A stretch of DNA of 64,000 nucleotides from Boswellia sacra (Eukaryota > Streptophyta > Magnoliopsida > Sapindales > Burseraceae), in NCBI GenBank assembly GCA_013180625.2, contig SNVD02013746.1, forward strand, positions 744,001 through 808,000, read 5' to 3'. The notes under the pieces are model-generated. The model saw nothing but the letters and a program-made list of their open reading frames with translations, had not been told where the DNA came from and ran no database searches. The translations under genes were made by a program, and so were the position numbers. The number at the start of each line of letters is the position of its first letter. Positions within the stretch are counted from its first letter, which is position 1. Below, one piece after another: positions 1 through 12,362 of this stretch.

Positions 1-3000
1 ATTTGCTATTTTAATATATTGTTTACCATTTTTATACATTTTAAACTGTTGTTGTACGTATCTTTTCCCCTTCTATTTGCTGTAAAGTCTCGTCACTTTA
101 TTCATAATTTATTACGATTTTACCTTTGCGGGAGCCTATAAGCATCGGTGCTTACTGTGTGTAATAATATTTTGCTAGTTTATCCTTACATCCATGGGCC
201 GATTAGAAATGTTTTTCTATGGAATTTAAGTGAAGAATAATGTAATGTCTACGATTTATTTATAATTAATATTTTATACAATCTAATAATATATCATTGA
301 AAATATAATTATTATATTATTTAATTTAATATTATTTATTTATTTTTATATTTTTCCTATCCAATAATATTTTGATGATGTTGTATAAAAAATAGTTATC
401 AATAAATTATAAATGTAAAACCTATTTGTTTCGACACCTCCAAATAGAGCTTATAGAAGTAAATCTTATTGGAATAAAGTTTCTAAAAATATAGTTTTTC
501 TTTTTTTTTAAGTTATTAACTGTTTAATAAGATAAATATAAAAAGTACTTTTTATAATAATAAAATTACCAAAAGGGAACTTTATTATAAGGAAAGAATA
601 AGATAAAAATTGTATGATAAATGATAATATTTTTTATATTTTATAACTTCGAAAAAAATAAAAAAGAGTTTATTGAAAAAGTCTCAAATTTAGACTTCTC
701 CTAATAGTCATAAAAGAACCTTTTTAATCATCTATAAATTCTTTCTTAAATATGATCAAATAATCTAAAAAATTTAAAAAAGGCTTTTGACATTAAAAAA
801 ACTATTTTGACACTTACAAAAGTTGAGCTTGCAACGTTACTCTTAAGCAAAAAAAAGGAGGAATATTTTCTGAAATTAAAGTTTTGTTTTGTTTTTATTT
901 TTCCCAGGCAAAAATTTATTACAAGTGCAAGCAGAAGAAGTCAGCCATTTCCCCCCCCTCTTTAGACTTGGATGGCCTTACCCTTAGGGCAAGGCAGCCT
1001 TAAAGACGCCAAACAGTACATTTGTGTCCTCCACATGGGACCCCGTATCTTAAAGAGGAAGGGGAGTTTCGCCTTGGCTAGGCCTTAAAACGTGCCTAAA
1101 CTAAAACTCAATAAAGTAGAATCGGAACTCAAAAGGGAGACATTATGCACATGGTGGGGGCTTTGCTTCAAGCCTGACAGATTCATGATTCATGAGCCCA
1201 TTACTTCCTCCCTGGCTCTGGACCCGCTTTAGGATATTCATGAACCACAAAATATAAAATGAAAAGTGAAATTTATGACGGGGACGTATCTGTTTTGCAA
1301 CCACGTGCGTTGGCCCATGATGCCACATCTTTCGTAGGATAATTTTTGCCTATTCGATTTTAATATAGCTTTCTTCATGAACTACATATAAGCTTGATCT
1401 AGATAAGGGTTTATTTATTAATTTTTTTTAAGGTATTAGCATGTGAGGATTGAGTTTTGTATGGTTTTTTATGCAACGATTTTCGAGGTTAAAGGATAGA
1501 GTTTGTGTTTAAAGTTGAAACAGATCTGTAGTTTAAGGTTTCAATTTGGTATTGAATCTCGAATCTCAAGATTGTAAACTTAAGAAATTGATATTTTAGG
1601 GTACGCCCACAACTTCTAGGTCACCCAACAACTTTATACGTGTTTAGATATTACACTAGAATATTTAGAGTTCATCTCAAATTTTAAGAAACTAAAAGAA
1701 GATAAAACAAACATAATAGAAATGCAGTCGTTGAACTCAAATTTGTTGTATCAATTTATTCCCTTTGAGCCATTGTAAGTTAATAAAATCTTTAGGCATT
1801 CTTGACTTTTATATGTATGATCCCAGCTTTTATATAAAATCTGAAAACGATGCATTAAATATACCTAATATGATGTAGCATACCCAGTTGACTTTTGTAT
1901 TAATTCAATTCATAAAACAGATGTAATATGAAACTAATTGAAACTTACTACTTTGAATTGGGGCGATCTATTTAGACATGATAGATTAGCTCTCGAATAG
2001 CTCTTCCATAAATGTGAAGTTATTAAGCAATGAATGTATAATTAGTATTCAGAAAATGTTTGTCTATAATTCATTTATTGAAAGTAGTGTAGTGGAGCTT
2101 GTGTGGACTGTAGAGAAACAAGGATTTGAGCTCGAGAGATGCCCACAGCCATAACATCCCGACCTGAGTCATGATTGATGGGCCAACAGGCGCATCATCT
2201 AGATGTATTTATATAACACATGCTCCAAATGGGTTTTATTTTTTATTAAAAAAAAGAAAAAAAATTATTGCAATTTGCAACACCCATTGCTTAGCACATG
2301 GTAAACATTGGAAAATTAACTAGTCAAAGATTACATGGCCTTATCTTAAATAGAAAATCAAGCTACTGTTGAGGGCTCCTAATTCCTAAATGGCCTTTAT
2401 CTTAAAGATTTTATCCTTAAAAAATGGTGTGGTTGGTTGATGATCAAATCAATCTCAAACATCAAGCGAGGGGAAGAGAGACAATTTTCTAGAAGTAAAG
2501 CTCACATTTCATTATAATATCACAAACCCATCATTGTAATTTGGTTATTATAGAGTGTAATTACAATAGTTAACCAGGTTCATAATCATCATCATTGAAA
2601 TGAATCTATTCTGTTTACCCATTTTGTTGCCATGTGGTAAATAGCTTATAATGATGACCCCTCTAATAATGATCAACTGCTTGATTTTATCCAAATTGAA
2701 ACCTAAAAAGGTTTCCTTAATTTAATTTAATCCAAGTTTTAAAGTGTTTACACCTTCCTTATTGCTTTCCTTGCAAGCATACCTTTTTTTTTTTAGTGTT
2801 ACCAAAATAATTAAGAAGAAATTGATGGAACTTTCCTCTCCCATTCATTTTCATGTTTTTGTTTTATAAGCAAAGATAAAGAGACTGGTTCAAAAGTTAA
2901 TAAATAGTAGAGTTTCTTTCATTGCATTGAGGATTTGTTTTAATTTTATTGGCTTCATTGATATGAATTTATAGATTTCGTGTTTAATATTTAGAAATAA

Positions 3001-5058
3001 TTTCATAATTTTCATAAACTCCTTTTTCAAATTTTATGGTGTGATTTTTTAATTTTTTTTTGTTTATTAAAAATAAAATTGAGAAGGAAGAAACGAGTAG
3101 TGAGTGGAGTGAGGCATTTAGGTTTGCGTTTGAGGTGTTCGAGCAGTATCTCGAAAGATGACACATCAGGACGTAGGTCCCACGAAGGACCACACTGTTT
3201 GAGACGAGGAAATGCCAGATCAGATAGCGCGTGGTATGCACCCTTCAGCCACCGAGTACACGGCGCACGTTTTGGCATAATCCTTACTTTTATGATTCAC
3301 TCCCCAGTTTCCACAATGCCAGCCTGTCCTTTCGCGTTCACTCTCCCTACCAGCGCGTCTAATAATGGACTATAAATTATCATTATTTATAAAAGAAAGA
3401 ATTTTAAAAATCGTCCGAAAATAAAGAATTGATGTCGTCCATAAATGGCCATGATAGTAAAAACTTTAGATGTTAATGTTCATAAATTATAAATATAAAC
3501 ATTGAAAATTGATGACTGCTAATTCCGATGTTAATGTTAATAAATGATACATATAAACATTGAAAATGATTAAAGACATGGTTTTAGGAACACAACAACT
3601 AAGCTAACATGGTCTGGTTTCTTTGGTCATAGATTCATAGGTTGGTTAGCATTAAATTATTATTATTTTTAAATTAATGTAAGCCTAACATTATGCATAA
3701 TTGTTTATAGATGGGCTTAAATTTGATGATGGTAATAATAATAATAATAATAAATTATTGTTAACAATACTTATTTTTAAGTAATTTGTGGCATCAATTA
3801 ATTTATTGTAATCGTAAATAATTTATAGCCGGCGCCACTTCATGGAAATCTTCTCAATTATATATATTTTTTATAATAAATTAAGTTAGATAAGATTTTT
3901 ATTTTTTATTTGTAAAATAATTCTTGATTCTTCATGCATGTACCCGAGATTCAATATCAAATTTATGAACTCATGTAATGATATAAATCATAAACTTAAA
4001 AATATCTGGACGATGTTGACAATATGTTAAGAAAATTAATTCTATATAGAGAGTGATGTAACTTATAAAGATAAAAGTTTAAACAATATATTGTGAGGTT
4101 GAAATATTATAAAGGTAGTATATAATATCAATTATTTGATTAATTATAAGGACCATTGTTTATATCTATATCATAAAAATTTTAAAATACAATAATTGGA
4201 AAGCAAAAATTAAAAAAAAAATTATACATCAGTTTTTGCTCTTCCTTTTTCCCTCAAACTAGAAAGCCCTAAAAGGCTATCAAATTTACCAAAAATTATG
4301 AATCTTGCTTGTGAATTCCTATTTACTTTAAGGACTAAATATAAGTAAGTTAAATTCACTCAATTATTAGAGGCTCAGGTCAGTTTTTATTTGAAATTTC
4401 CTCAAGCAATAGGGCATAATAAGAAGGACGCCTTTTAAATGAAAATCTAAATAACTAAAGAAAGTTATTGTATGATAAATCAAAACAATCAAATAGAACT
4501 TTTATGATAAATTTTTTCGTCGGGGTCGACTATGAATCTCCTATTTAAAACACATTTTATGATAATGCTGATACTCTGATAATCAATAGAAATTTATTAT
4601 ACAAAAATATTGATATTGTTAACTTACCATCTAATATTTGATTATAGGAAATAAAGAGGGATTTGAGGAGAACCTTTTTTTTTTTTTTTCCGTCTCTCTG
4701 AACTTAACCAAACATGGTATAAGCTAGTGACACTATCACCACTGCACTGCATAGATCAATATTAAATACATGTTTAAATTTATTCTAATTACATTATAAA
4801 TTATAATTTAATTATGTAGTTCTAAACCTAAGAGGATTTCAAGATTCAAAATTTTGATAATGGGATTTTACCAAATCAAAAATAGAATTCAATTGTTGGA
4901 TTCTCTCTCTCTCTCTCTCTGTAGTCTAGAGTGAAGAGCTACATGGCTTTGGGATCTTAAGATCTGTAATTAATAGACAACAAAAGTAAAAAAAAGAATT
5001 AATTAAAGTATTCAGTTCCTAGGAAGAAGAGGAGCAGAGCAGAGTGAGGAATTTACAA
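1..5058. other. Intergenic DNA, no gene recognised
   Basis: A/T-rich non-coding DNA with stop codons in all frames at short intervals. The only longer open frames, such as one at 3079-3375, have no recognisable domain and lie in a short patch of higher GC without splice or codon-use support. It contains a TAA microsatellite (about 3733-3753), a pair of diverged copies of a roughly 55-base unit around 3463-3565, and a CACGTG hexamer at 1302-1307. I see no conserved gene here. Confidence 0.5.
4902..4920. repeat. TC microsatellite
   Basis: Uninterrupted TC dinucleotide repeat, about 9.5 units. No gene is attached to it. Confidence 0.9.
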
Positions 5059-5238
5059 TTTTAGAGACGGCCTTCAAGGTGGGTAGGGGCCGCGAGCGAA
5101 ACGCGAATCTAGACAGGTGTCGTGATCACATGGTACAGTGGGTCCAGTTTAGCAACTTCAGCAGTAATTGAAATCAATAGAGGTAGCGGACAGCTAATGC
5201 TAAGGCTAAAATGCACTCCTATGAAGTGGGTCCCATTA

Positions 5239-5357
5239 CACGTGTAAGAATCACGTGGCGCCGTAGTGCTGTCAAGTTCAATTGCCGGGCCGTTTGTTTT
5301 CTCATTTTTTTTTCAAAGGAAATGGTGGTGTCCTCTCTGTAAGACGACGTCACGTCG
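5239..5357. promoter_or_regulatory. ACGT-core motif cluster (G-box / C-box like)
   Basis: Two CACGTG hexamers (5239-5244 and 5252-5257) lie 13 bases apart and are followed about 90 bases later by a near-palindromic GACGTC/CACGTC patch (5343-5357). The surrounding 5060-5580 segment is clearly richer in GC than its flanks and has no long reading frame. ACGT-core elements are bound by bZIP and bHLH factors in plants. No adjacent transcript start is visible. The nearest gene is the DELLA gene about 2.8 kb to the right, so a role as a distal promoter element is only a guess. Confidence 0.25.
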
Positions 5358-5580
5358 CAGTTTATTATAATTTTTATTTTTTGGGAAAAGGGTGGAATTT
5401 GTGGGGATTACAAGGTGAAACTGAAATAAGATCTCATTACTAACGCCGTTACTGCCGTTTTTAAATAATAGTATTTTCATTTCGATTCTAGTTTGAGGGA
5501 TGGCAGTGGCTGACGTTGACGGCGGTTCGTTTTGTCAACTGGTCTCCCTCATGTAGGGCAGGCTTCATATTTGGTTAATC

Positions 5581-7673
5581 ATTTGCACCAAAGACTTTTC
5601 CCACGCGCTCCGTTCCAACATGCATCACCAAATTCATGAATCTTTAATTTTTTTCTTAATCTTCCACTTGTTTTGGTTCATTAAAATCAGTAAATTGTGT
5701 TGATTTCATTTTTCGTTAAGTGAGATCTTATGCAACGGTCGCGACGATATATGAATAATTTAGTCGTATCACCTCAATTTATATATATAAAATTTGTAAA
5801 AATTATAGTATTTATATGAAAATACTTCTGATAAATGGAAAAATTCTTTTTGGTTTAATCAAATTTCAAATAACTTTCACACAATTTTTATTATTTTTTC
5901 TAATTTTATTTACAATCTTTCACACTTTTACGTATTGGACTAGTAGCACGAATACAAGTCTCAGCATTTTATGATTTTTAACAAAATAGTGAGTAGCTTT
6001 ATAAAAACATGTTAAATTAAAAATATTTTTATAGCCACTAAAACATTTCACAGGGATCTTCTTTGGATCGTTAAAATAATTAGTTATATGAAGACAATTT
6101 GATCCTTCACAATTTTTTCTAAACGCATCTAGAATTTTATTTTTTTACTTATTTGAACAGCCCTTACCAATAAACTGTTATCGAACAATTTTATGAAATA
6201 TGGTACGAACTTTGATAAATAAAGGTGTTAAATATGAAAATTGGAGAATGTTATAATATTCAAAGGTGTCTTAGTCTTAGCTTATATCATTTTTTTTTAA
6301 ATTAATCTTTGAATTTGAATTGTTTTAACTAATAAAATTATCAAATCCAGGATCATAGCAGTTTTAGTAAAACACATTTTTCTTATTTTAGAAACATTTT
6401 TATCAAGGTAATTGGTAAACAAAAAGGAAAAGAAGAAAAACATTCTCGAGGACAAGGTAAAGTACAAACCACAAACACAAAAGGCTAGAGGCTAGAAAAA
6501 TCCATATTTGATTGGTACAATTATCATAAAATTGGAGAAGAAAGTTAGCTGGAAATCTATATACAATTAATACAAAGGGACATACTCCATCCAAAGCCAA
6601 CAAACTCGAGGAGATGATTGACTTTTACAAACTAAACAATAACAATGTGGTTGCAAGTTGCAACCTTTCCAAGCTTTCACATTCCATTTAGTCTTTGACC
6701 CCCAATAAGCAATTATGGCCAAGTTTGAGAAACCTACTTTTGGTGATTTCTATTTTTTTTTCCCATTTTCTCAAGTGGGTTAGTCTGTTAATTATTAGGG
6801 TTGTCTTACAATATATATATAAAGTATTTATTGGAATAGGAAACCAATCACGGCAAGTTTTCATAAATTATCTCCCAATCTATGGAGCTATGTTCATTAG
6901 ATTCTTTGAATTTGCCTCTGCTCTTTGATAATACTCTATGATTTTGATTAATTTTAATTAAAGCTATCAAATCAGAAACTTATCACATAATTGTAATATT
7001 TGAGTAATATTAGATATGCAACTTAATTTATATAACTTGATGTGGACTAATATTAGTAAATAAATATAAATAAAAAATAAATAAAAATTTAACAGATGAT
7101 GTGGTAACCATTTGACACCTTGGATGTGTGATTTCTTTTATATACTCCTTATTCTGATATTATAGTTATAATCAGTCAAATTTATATTAGAACAATCTAT
7201 TGAACAATAAAAACACAAAACTAGTTCCCGCCAAACTATGATTCCAAATACATGCTACACATAATAAATTTGATCGTACAAACCTATTCTCGTGAAATTT
7301 AGCCCCAGCCCACCCCACTACAATGGAACTCTTAAACCCTACAATTCAAGTGGCAATTGAGGTGGCTAACCCCCCGATCACCAAGAAAAAGAAATATATA
7401 TATACATTTATTTATTATTTTCTAAGGATAATGCAATTGCTAAAAAGAGGGAAAGAGAAGATATGAAGGGGATTAAGAGACATAATTAAAGAGGCAAAAA
7501 AGAAGCAAACTGAGTTGTTAAAAAGATGAAATGAAAGAGGGGAAAAAAAAAGGTGAAGTAATTACTCAAAAAAGTAAAAAGGGCAGTAAATGAAGTGGGC
7601 TGGTGGTCTGGACTGCTAGCGAACATGGCATGAGAAGAAAGGGCCTGCCTGCCTGGCCCTGCTCTGAACTGAT
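5581..7673. other. Region upstream of the DELLA gene
   Basis: A/T-rich non-coding DNA. Short open frames at 6403-6603 and 6695-6928 have no domain and use A/T-biased, hydrophobic codons typical of chance frames. The last 300 bases become purine-rich and then GC-richer, as expected for the approach to a promoter. I cannot place a convincing TATA box. Confidence 0.4.
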
Positions 7674-7693
7674 CTGACCTGACCTGACCTGAC
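7674..7693. repeat. CTGAC pentamer repeat
   Basis: Four perfect tandem copies of CTGAC, in the presumed promoter of the DELLA gene about 390 bases before its start codon. Confidence 0.85.
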
Positions 7694-7826
7694 GCTGCCC
7701 TCTGCCCTTCCTGCCCCTACCAGCAAAGCAAAATAAAAATTTTACATCTTATCTGTTTGAGCTTTAGTTGCTGTTATAGTTTTTTTTTTTTTTCTTTGCT
7801 TCTCAGCTTTAGACCCTTCACCCTGT

Positions 7827-7860
<34 letters not shown>
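7827..7860 (+). repeat. CT microsatellite in the DELLA leader
   Basis: Long TC/CT run, nearly uninterrupted, about 225 bases before the DELLA start codon and so probably in the 5' leader. CT/GA runs are common in plant leaders and can bind GAGA-type (BBR/BPC) factors. The run ends directly in CGCAG followed by GG at 7861-7867, which together look like a polypyrimidine tract plus a 3' splice site, so a leader intron is possible. Confidence 0.8.
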
Positions 7861-7986
7861 CGCAGGGCTCATTGAAGGTCGAGCCCCATCACGAGCGTTG
7901 TTCACTTCTCAAATTATTATTTTAACTCTTCTTCTATCTTCTCTTCCAGTGGTGGTACTCTCAGCAGCTGAGATCCCCAATCCCCA

Positions 7987-8022
7987 ATGCACAGATTCTT
8001 CAGTCCTCAACCATTCACATAA
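7987..8022 (+). CDS. Short upstream ORF in the DELLA 5' leader
   Basis: This is the only ATG I find between about 7700 and the DELLA start at 8086. It opens a frame of 11 codons (M-H-R-F-F-S-P-Q-P-F-T) ending in TAA, 63 bases before the main start codon. If the leader starts upstream of it, ribosomes would meet this uORF first, which could dampen translation of the repressor. Nothing in the peptide is recognisable, and whether it is conserved cannot be judged here. Confidence 0.4.
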   Translation: MHRFFSPQPFT

Positions 8023-8085
8023 CTCTTTGTTTTCTGAGCTCCACCTCACTCTCAAAAGTAGTCTAAACCTAACCTAGCGCGAAAC

Positions 8086-9792
8086 ATGAAGAGAGAACAC
8101 AATCAACTGGAACCCTCTTCCACAACCGGCGGCGGTAGCGGGAGCGGGTCTTATTCAGGAAAAGGTAAGATGTGGGAAGAAGAGGCGGCAGATGGTGGGA
8201 TGGACGAGCTCTTAGCTGTTTTGGGTTACAACGTGAGATCTTCGGACATGGCGGAAGTGGCTCAGAAACTTGAACAGCTTGAAGAAGCTATGTGTAGTGT
8301 TCAAATGGATGGTCTCTCTCAGCTTGCTTCTGAGACTGTCCATTACGATCCATCTAATTTATCTACTTGGCTTGAAAGCATGCTTTCTGAGTTCAATCCT
8401 TCCCCTGCTTTGGATCCCCTCCCTGCCGAATCCTCTACAATCACCTCCATCGATTTCCCCAATCACCAAAGAGTCGTGGAGGAATCCTGTTCGTCCGACT
8501 ACGATCTCAAAGCAATTCCCGGTAAAGCTCTGTATAACAACAACAACAACAATAACGCTGCTTCTTCATCAATTTCCTCAACCAGAGACCACAAACGCCT
8601 GAAAACCTCGTCTCCCGAGTTGTACCCACCCGAGTCAACTCGTTCTGTAATCCTCGCCGATTCTCAAGAGAACGGAATTCGACTCGTCCACACCCTCATG
8701 GCATGCGCGGAAGCTGTTCAACAGAACAACCTCACCTTGGCCGAAGTTTTCGTCAAACAAGTTCGCTTCCTCGCCGTCTCTCAAGCCGGCGCCATGGGGA
8801 AGGTCGCCAAGTGCTTCGCCGACGCACTTGCGGGCCGAATCTACGGCCTCTACCCGCAACCTCCAATCGATCATTCCTCCACGGATCTTCTCCAAATGCA
8901 CTTCTACGAGACGTGCCCGTATTTGAAATTCGCTCATTTCACTGCAAATCAAGCCATTCTCGAAGCCTTCGAAGGGAAGAAAAAAGTTCACGTGATAGAC
9001 TTTTCCATGAATCAGGGCATGCAGTGGCCAGCTTTAATGCAGGCTCTGGCTCTACGGCCCGGAGGACCGCCGGCTTTCCGCATCACCGGGATTGGTCCAC
9101 CGGCGCCAGATAACGTTGACTATTTGCAAGAGGTGGGATGGAAGCTTGCCCAGTTGGCAGAAACGATTCATATTGAGTTCGAGTACAGAGGCTTCGTTGC
9201 CAACAGTTTGGCTGATCTTGACGCGGCGATGTTGGAACTCAGACCGAGTGAGGCGGATTCTGTTGCGGTTAACTCAATATTCGAGTTGCATAAACTACTG
9301 GCTCGACCGGGTGCCATCGCTAAAGTGCTTTCTGTGGTAAGGAATATTAACCCGGTTATTTTCACCGTTGTGGAGCAAGAGACGAACCATAACGGTCCGG
9401 TTTTCTTGGACCGGTTCACCGAGTCATTGCATTACTACTCAACAATGTTTGACTCGTTGGAAGGATCGGTGAGTTGTCCGGAGAAAAGCATGTCCGAGGT
9501 GTACTTAGGGAAGCAGATTTATAATGTGGTGGCTTGCGAGGGAGCGGAAAGAGTTGAGAGGCACGAGACGCTGACTCAGTGGAGATCCCGGTTCGGTTCG
9601 GCCGGTTTTGTCCCGGTTCATCTCGGATCCAGGGCGTTCAAGCAAGCGAGCATGTTGCTGGCGTATTACACCAGCGGGGACGGGTACCGGGTTGAGGAGA
9701 ATAATGGGTGTTTGATGCTGGGTTGGTACACTCGCCCACTCATCGCCACCTCAGCTTGGAGATTCGGAGGTAGACCGGCTTCAGCTCACTGA
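8086..9792 (+). CDS. GAI: DELLA protein (GRAS family gibberellin-signalling repressor)
   Basis: Single-exon gene for a 568-residue nuclear growth repressor. DELLA proteins bind transcription factors and restrain gibberellin responses. Gibberellin-loaded GID1 binds the N-terminal region and targets the protein to the SCF(SLY1/GID2) ubiquitin ligase. Visible features: DELLA at residues 40-44 followed by VLGYNV; LEQLE (LExLE motif) at 62-66; TVHYDP at 84-89 in place of the usual TVHYNP; a Ser/Thr-rich linker with a run of seven Asn near 149-155; a basic HKRLK patch near 170; the GRAS domain from about residue 196 (LHRI), the VHVID core at 301-305, then LHRII, PFYRE and a C-terminal SAW segment with [12 protein letters not shown]. 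Length and the MKRE start fit the family. The leader carries a CT microsatellite and one uORF. The frame is intact, so the gene is probably functional. The N-to-D change in TVHYNP is the only oddity. The symbol is by family resemblance; RGA is equally possible. Confidence 0.97.
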   Translation: MKREHNQLEPSSTTGGGSGSGSYSGKGKMWEEEAADGGMDELLAVLGYNVRSSDMAEVAQKLEQLEEAMCSVQMDGLSQLASETVHYDPSNLSTWLESMLSEFNPSPALDPLPAESSTITSIDFPNHQRVVEESCSSDYDLKAIPGKALYNNNNNNNAASSSISSTRDHKRLKTSSPELYPPESTRSVILADSQENGIRLVHTLMACAEAVQQNNLTLAEVFVKQVRFLAVSQAGAMGKVAKCFADALAGRIYGLYPQPPIDHSSTDLLQMHFYETCPYLKFAHFTANQAILEAFEGKKKVHVIDFSMNQGMQWPALMQALALRPGGPPAFRITGIGPPAPDNVDYLQEVGWKLAQLAETIHIEFEYRGFVANSLADLDAAMLELRPSEADSVAVNSIFELHKLLARPGAIAKVLSVVRNINPVIFTVVEQETNHNGPVFLDRFTESLHYYSTMFDSLEGSVSCPEKSMSEVYLGKQIYNVVACEGAERVERHETLTQWRSRFGSAGFVPVHLGSRAFKQASMLLAYYTSGDGYRVEENNGCLMLGWYTRPLIATSAWRFGGRPASAH

Positions 9793-12331
9793 GTCGACCC
9801 GGAGATTGGGTCAAAACGAGATTTCAATTCAAAACCCTAGCTAGTGGGGTATCAAATTTTTGTGAATGTGCGTTTCTGAGCTGGGTGCCTTATTGAGATC
9901 CAGACCCACCACCTCCCTATTGTGTCTCTCTCTTTTCTTGTCCTTTTTTTTAATTTTTATTTTACTTCTCTCTTTTTTTAGGTATTTTGCTTAATTTAGA
10001 TCCTATATTGGGTGTAATCTTTGTATTTTTCAGGCTGAATGGACAAAAAAAAAAGATTAATGTGTACCGTATATTAATATTATATATTTTATATATATAG
10101 TTTTGTGGTAATAAAAAAAGATAGAACCTTTTTTTTTCTTTGTTCTTAATAATGATGTTTTGATGTGAAAAGATTCAACTAAATAAACACCATCTAGTCT
10201 TGTGTTGTATGATGATTGGGAGGAATTATAAGAAACCAAAAATGGTTAAAAGCTCCCCACTCGCCACTTGATGCTATCATCGTTTATGAATTTAAATTTT
10301 GTTTTCTGTGTCACATATTTTTTAATATAATTTATATTTAATTTTAATCATATATTTTTTAAATTTAAAATAATTTAAAATTAATTATATATTCTTAAAT
10401 TCAATTGAAAATAAAAATATTAGATTCATAAATAAATACAGTCTTAACCTGGAAACGGAATGAGCTCAAGGAAAGAATAATGATTAACATTGTGACTTCA
10501 AAAGAAAATGAAATAGAAAAATAATTCAGCATAGAAGAAAATTTTAAGCTTTCACATTAACAACAACCCGTTATGTTATGTTTATAATTTATTTATATTT
10601 AATTTAAAATTTATTGTAGGAGAGAATTAACAAAATCGTACTAAAGATAAAATGAGTTAGTTGTAAATGGATACAATTAACTCAAAATTTATCGTAGGAG
10701 AGAGAGTTAAAAAATCATATTAAAGATATACGGAGTTGGCTGTAAGAGGATTGAAGGCGTAGAATTACTCTTTCTTTCTGAACGGTGTCCTCTCATAAAT
10801 GAATCATTTTATTGTGGTGCATGCAGTGAATATGCATTAAAGTTGAACAGGAGAATGTCCGATCAAGATTCAATAAATGAACCAATCTTCTGATAATTTC
10901 AAGCATTCAAGTATTCCAATCGGAGATGAAGATTCAATAAATGAACCATCTCTATTATTTTGTGATAATGTTTATTTTATTTCTATTATCTGTGTACACA
11001 AATTGAAACATATTATATTTTTGCCTTTGCTACTTGTTAAAGCATTAGAGAAGTCTAAACCCGTAAACCGCAAGTGTTTTAAGATTCCAAAAAAGTCTAA
11101 CCCGCAAGTGTTTCAGGTTCCAATGTAAGAGTAGATTTGAAAAAAAAAAGTGTTTTTTTAATTTTTTTGGTAATAAGCTAAAGCACAAGTAATCCATGTA
11201 AGATTATAAAGTGAAGTGAAGAGTGGAGGAGAGTGTAAAAAGGAGCGATGGATTTCATTAATTATAAGATGAAATGTGTTGAATTTTCCAGGGAACTATA
11301 GCAGCAGAAGAAGAATCACAGGAAAGTAAAGAGAATCAGTTAATGTGAGAAGTTATCAATTATTATGTTAGTCTTCACTTTCTTGAAAAGTTGGTGCTTT
11401 TGTTATGCCCTTTATCACCATCATCATCATTTCACTATTAACAACTTTCTTCTACTTGATCGTTCTTTTTGCATAACCCTATTCCCATTGCTCCTTTTTC
11501 TCAAAGCCCATCCCTGAAAACAGAATTTATAATTGATTAAATGATATTATGGAAAGTATATAATAAAATATCATGCCCCATAAACTATCTAGATTTGAAT
11601 TGCAATATATTAAGATAGTGAACAATATTGGGTATTGTTAATAGATTGTAGAAGAGAGCAGAGAGATCTTCTTGCCTCACCTTGTAGGCAAGAATCAAAT
11701 AAAATAAAATAGAAAATTGGAAAAACCAATCAACAAATAAGGCAGTAGAGATTGACTGATTGCTGCTGAGGAGGAGGAGGAGGATTTGTCAACAGAAAAG
11801 GGAACATTAAATTAGTGAAGATAGACCAGTAGATGAGTGACTATATGAGAAATGAAACGCACATGCCATTATCTCATGAAAATCTCTACTCATTGGACCA
11901 GCCAACACACAAACACACCATTGCATATAAATTCTATCAAATAATGAATAAACCAACATGGCCATGAAAGTTGGTGGTTTCATAATGCCCCAATTTGCAT
12001 GGTGATTCTGAATCTGAGCTGACTTCCACTTCTTTTATTCTTCTCTAATCACATCACATTCACATCCCATTTCATACACACACTTCTCTATCCCTCTCCC
12101 TCCTCCTCCTCCTTTTTCCTCAACTTTTCTCCTCTTTAATCATCTTTAAACAATTTCAAACGCAAACCAAAGTTCTATTTTTCTTTTCTTCTTTCATTAC
12201 ATAAAAGAAAACTTTTTATCAACTTTTGAATTTACTCAATTTCGCTCAATTCCGAAAACTTTTCTTTCATTTTCTCACAAATCAAACATCCTCCAAATTA
12301 CAATTTTGTTTTAGTCTTTCTTTAATGACTT

Positions 12332-12335
<4 letters not shown>
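9793..12335. other. DELLA 3' flank and intergenic DNA
   Basis: The first few hundred bases are probably the DELLA 3' UTR, with an AATAAA at 10110-10115 as a candidate polyadenylation signal. The rest is A/T-rich. Short open frames such as 10877-11128 have no domain. There is a perfect 9-bp-stem hairpin at 11669-11694, GAG repeats near 11770 and a pyrimidine-rich stretch at 12000-12360 that resembles a plant leader but has no coding frame after it. Confidence 0.4.

Positions 12336-12362
<27 letters not shown>
12336..12362. repeat. TC microsatellite
   Basis: TC/CT dinucleotide run ending a 300-base pyrimidine-rich stretch. No reading frame follows on the plus strand. Confidence 0.85.

Noticed and set aside
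3079..3375. 98-codon frame in a locally GC-rich patch
   Set aside because: No recognisable motif. Equally long open frames run on the opposite strand over the same bases.
7757..8077. Open frame of about 106 codons just upstream of the DELLA gene
   Set aside because: It begins at TTG rather than ATG, is built from the CT microsatellite (Ser/Leu/Phe repeats), and lies in the leader.
8635..8991. Antisense and alternative-frame open frames across the DELLA gene
   Set aside because: They are shadows of the strongly biased DELLA coding frame and carry no domain.
11669..11694. 9-bp stem hairpin resembling a bacterial-type terminator or microRNA stem
   Set aside because: Too short for a plant microRNA precursor, matches no microRNA I remember, and terminators of this type do not apply in a nuclear plant genome.
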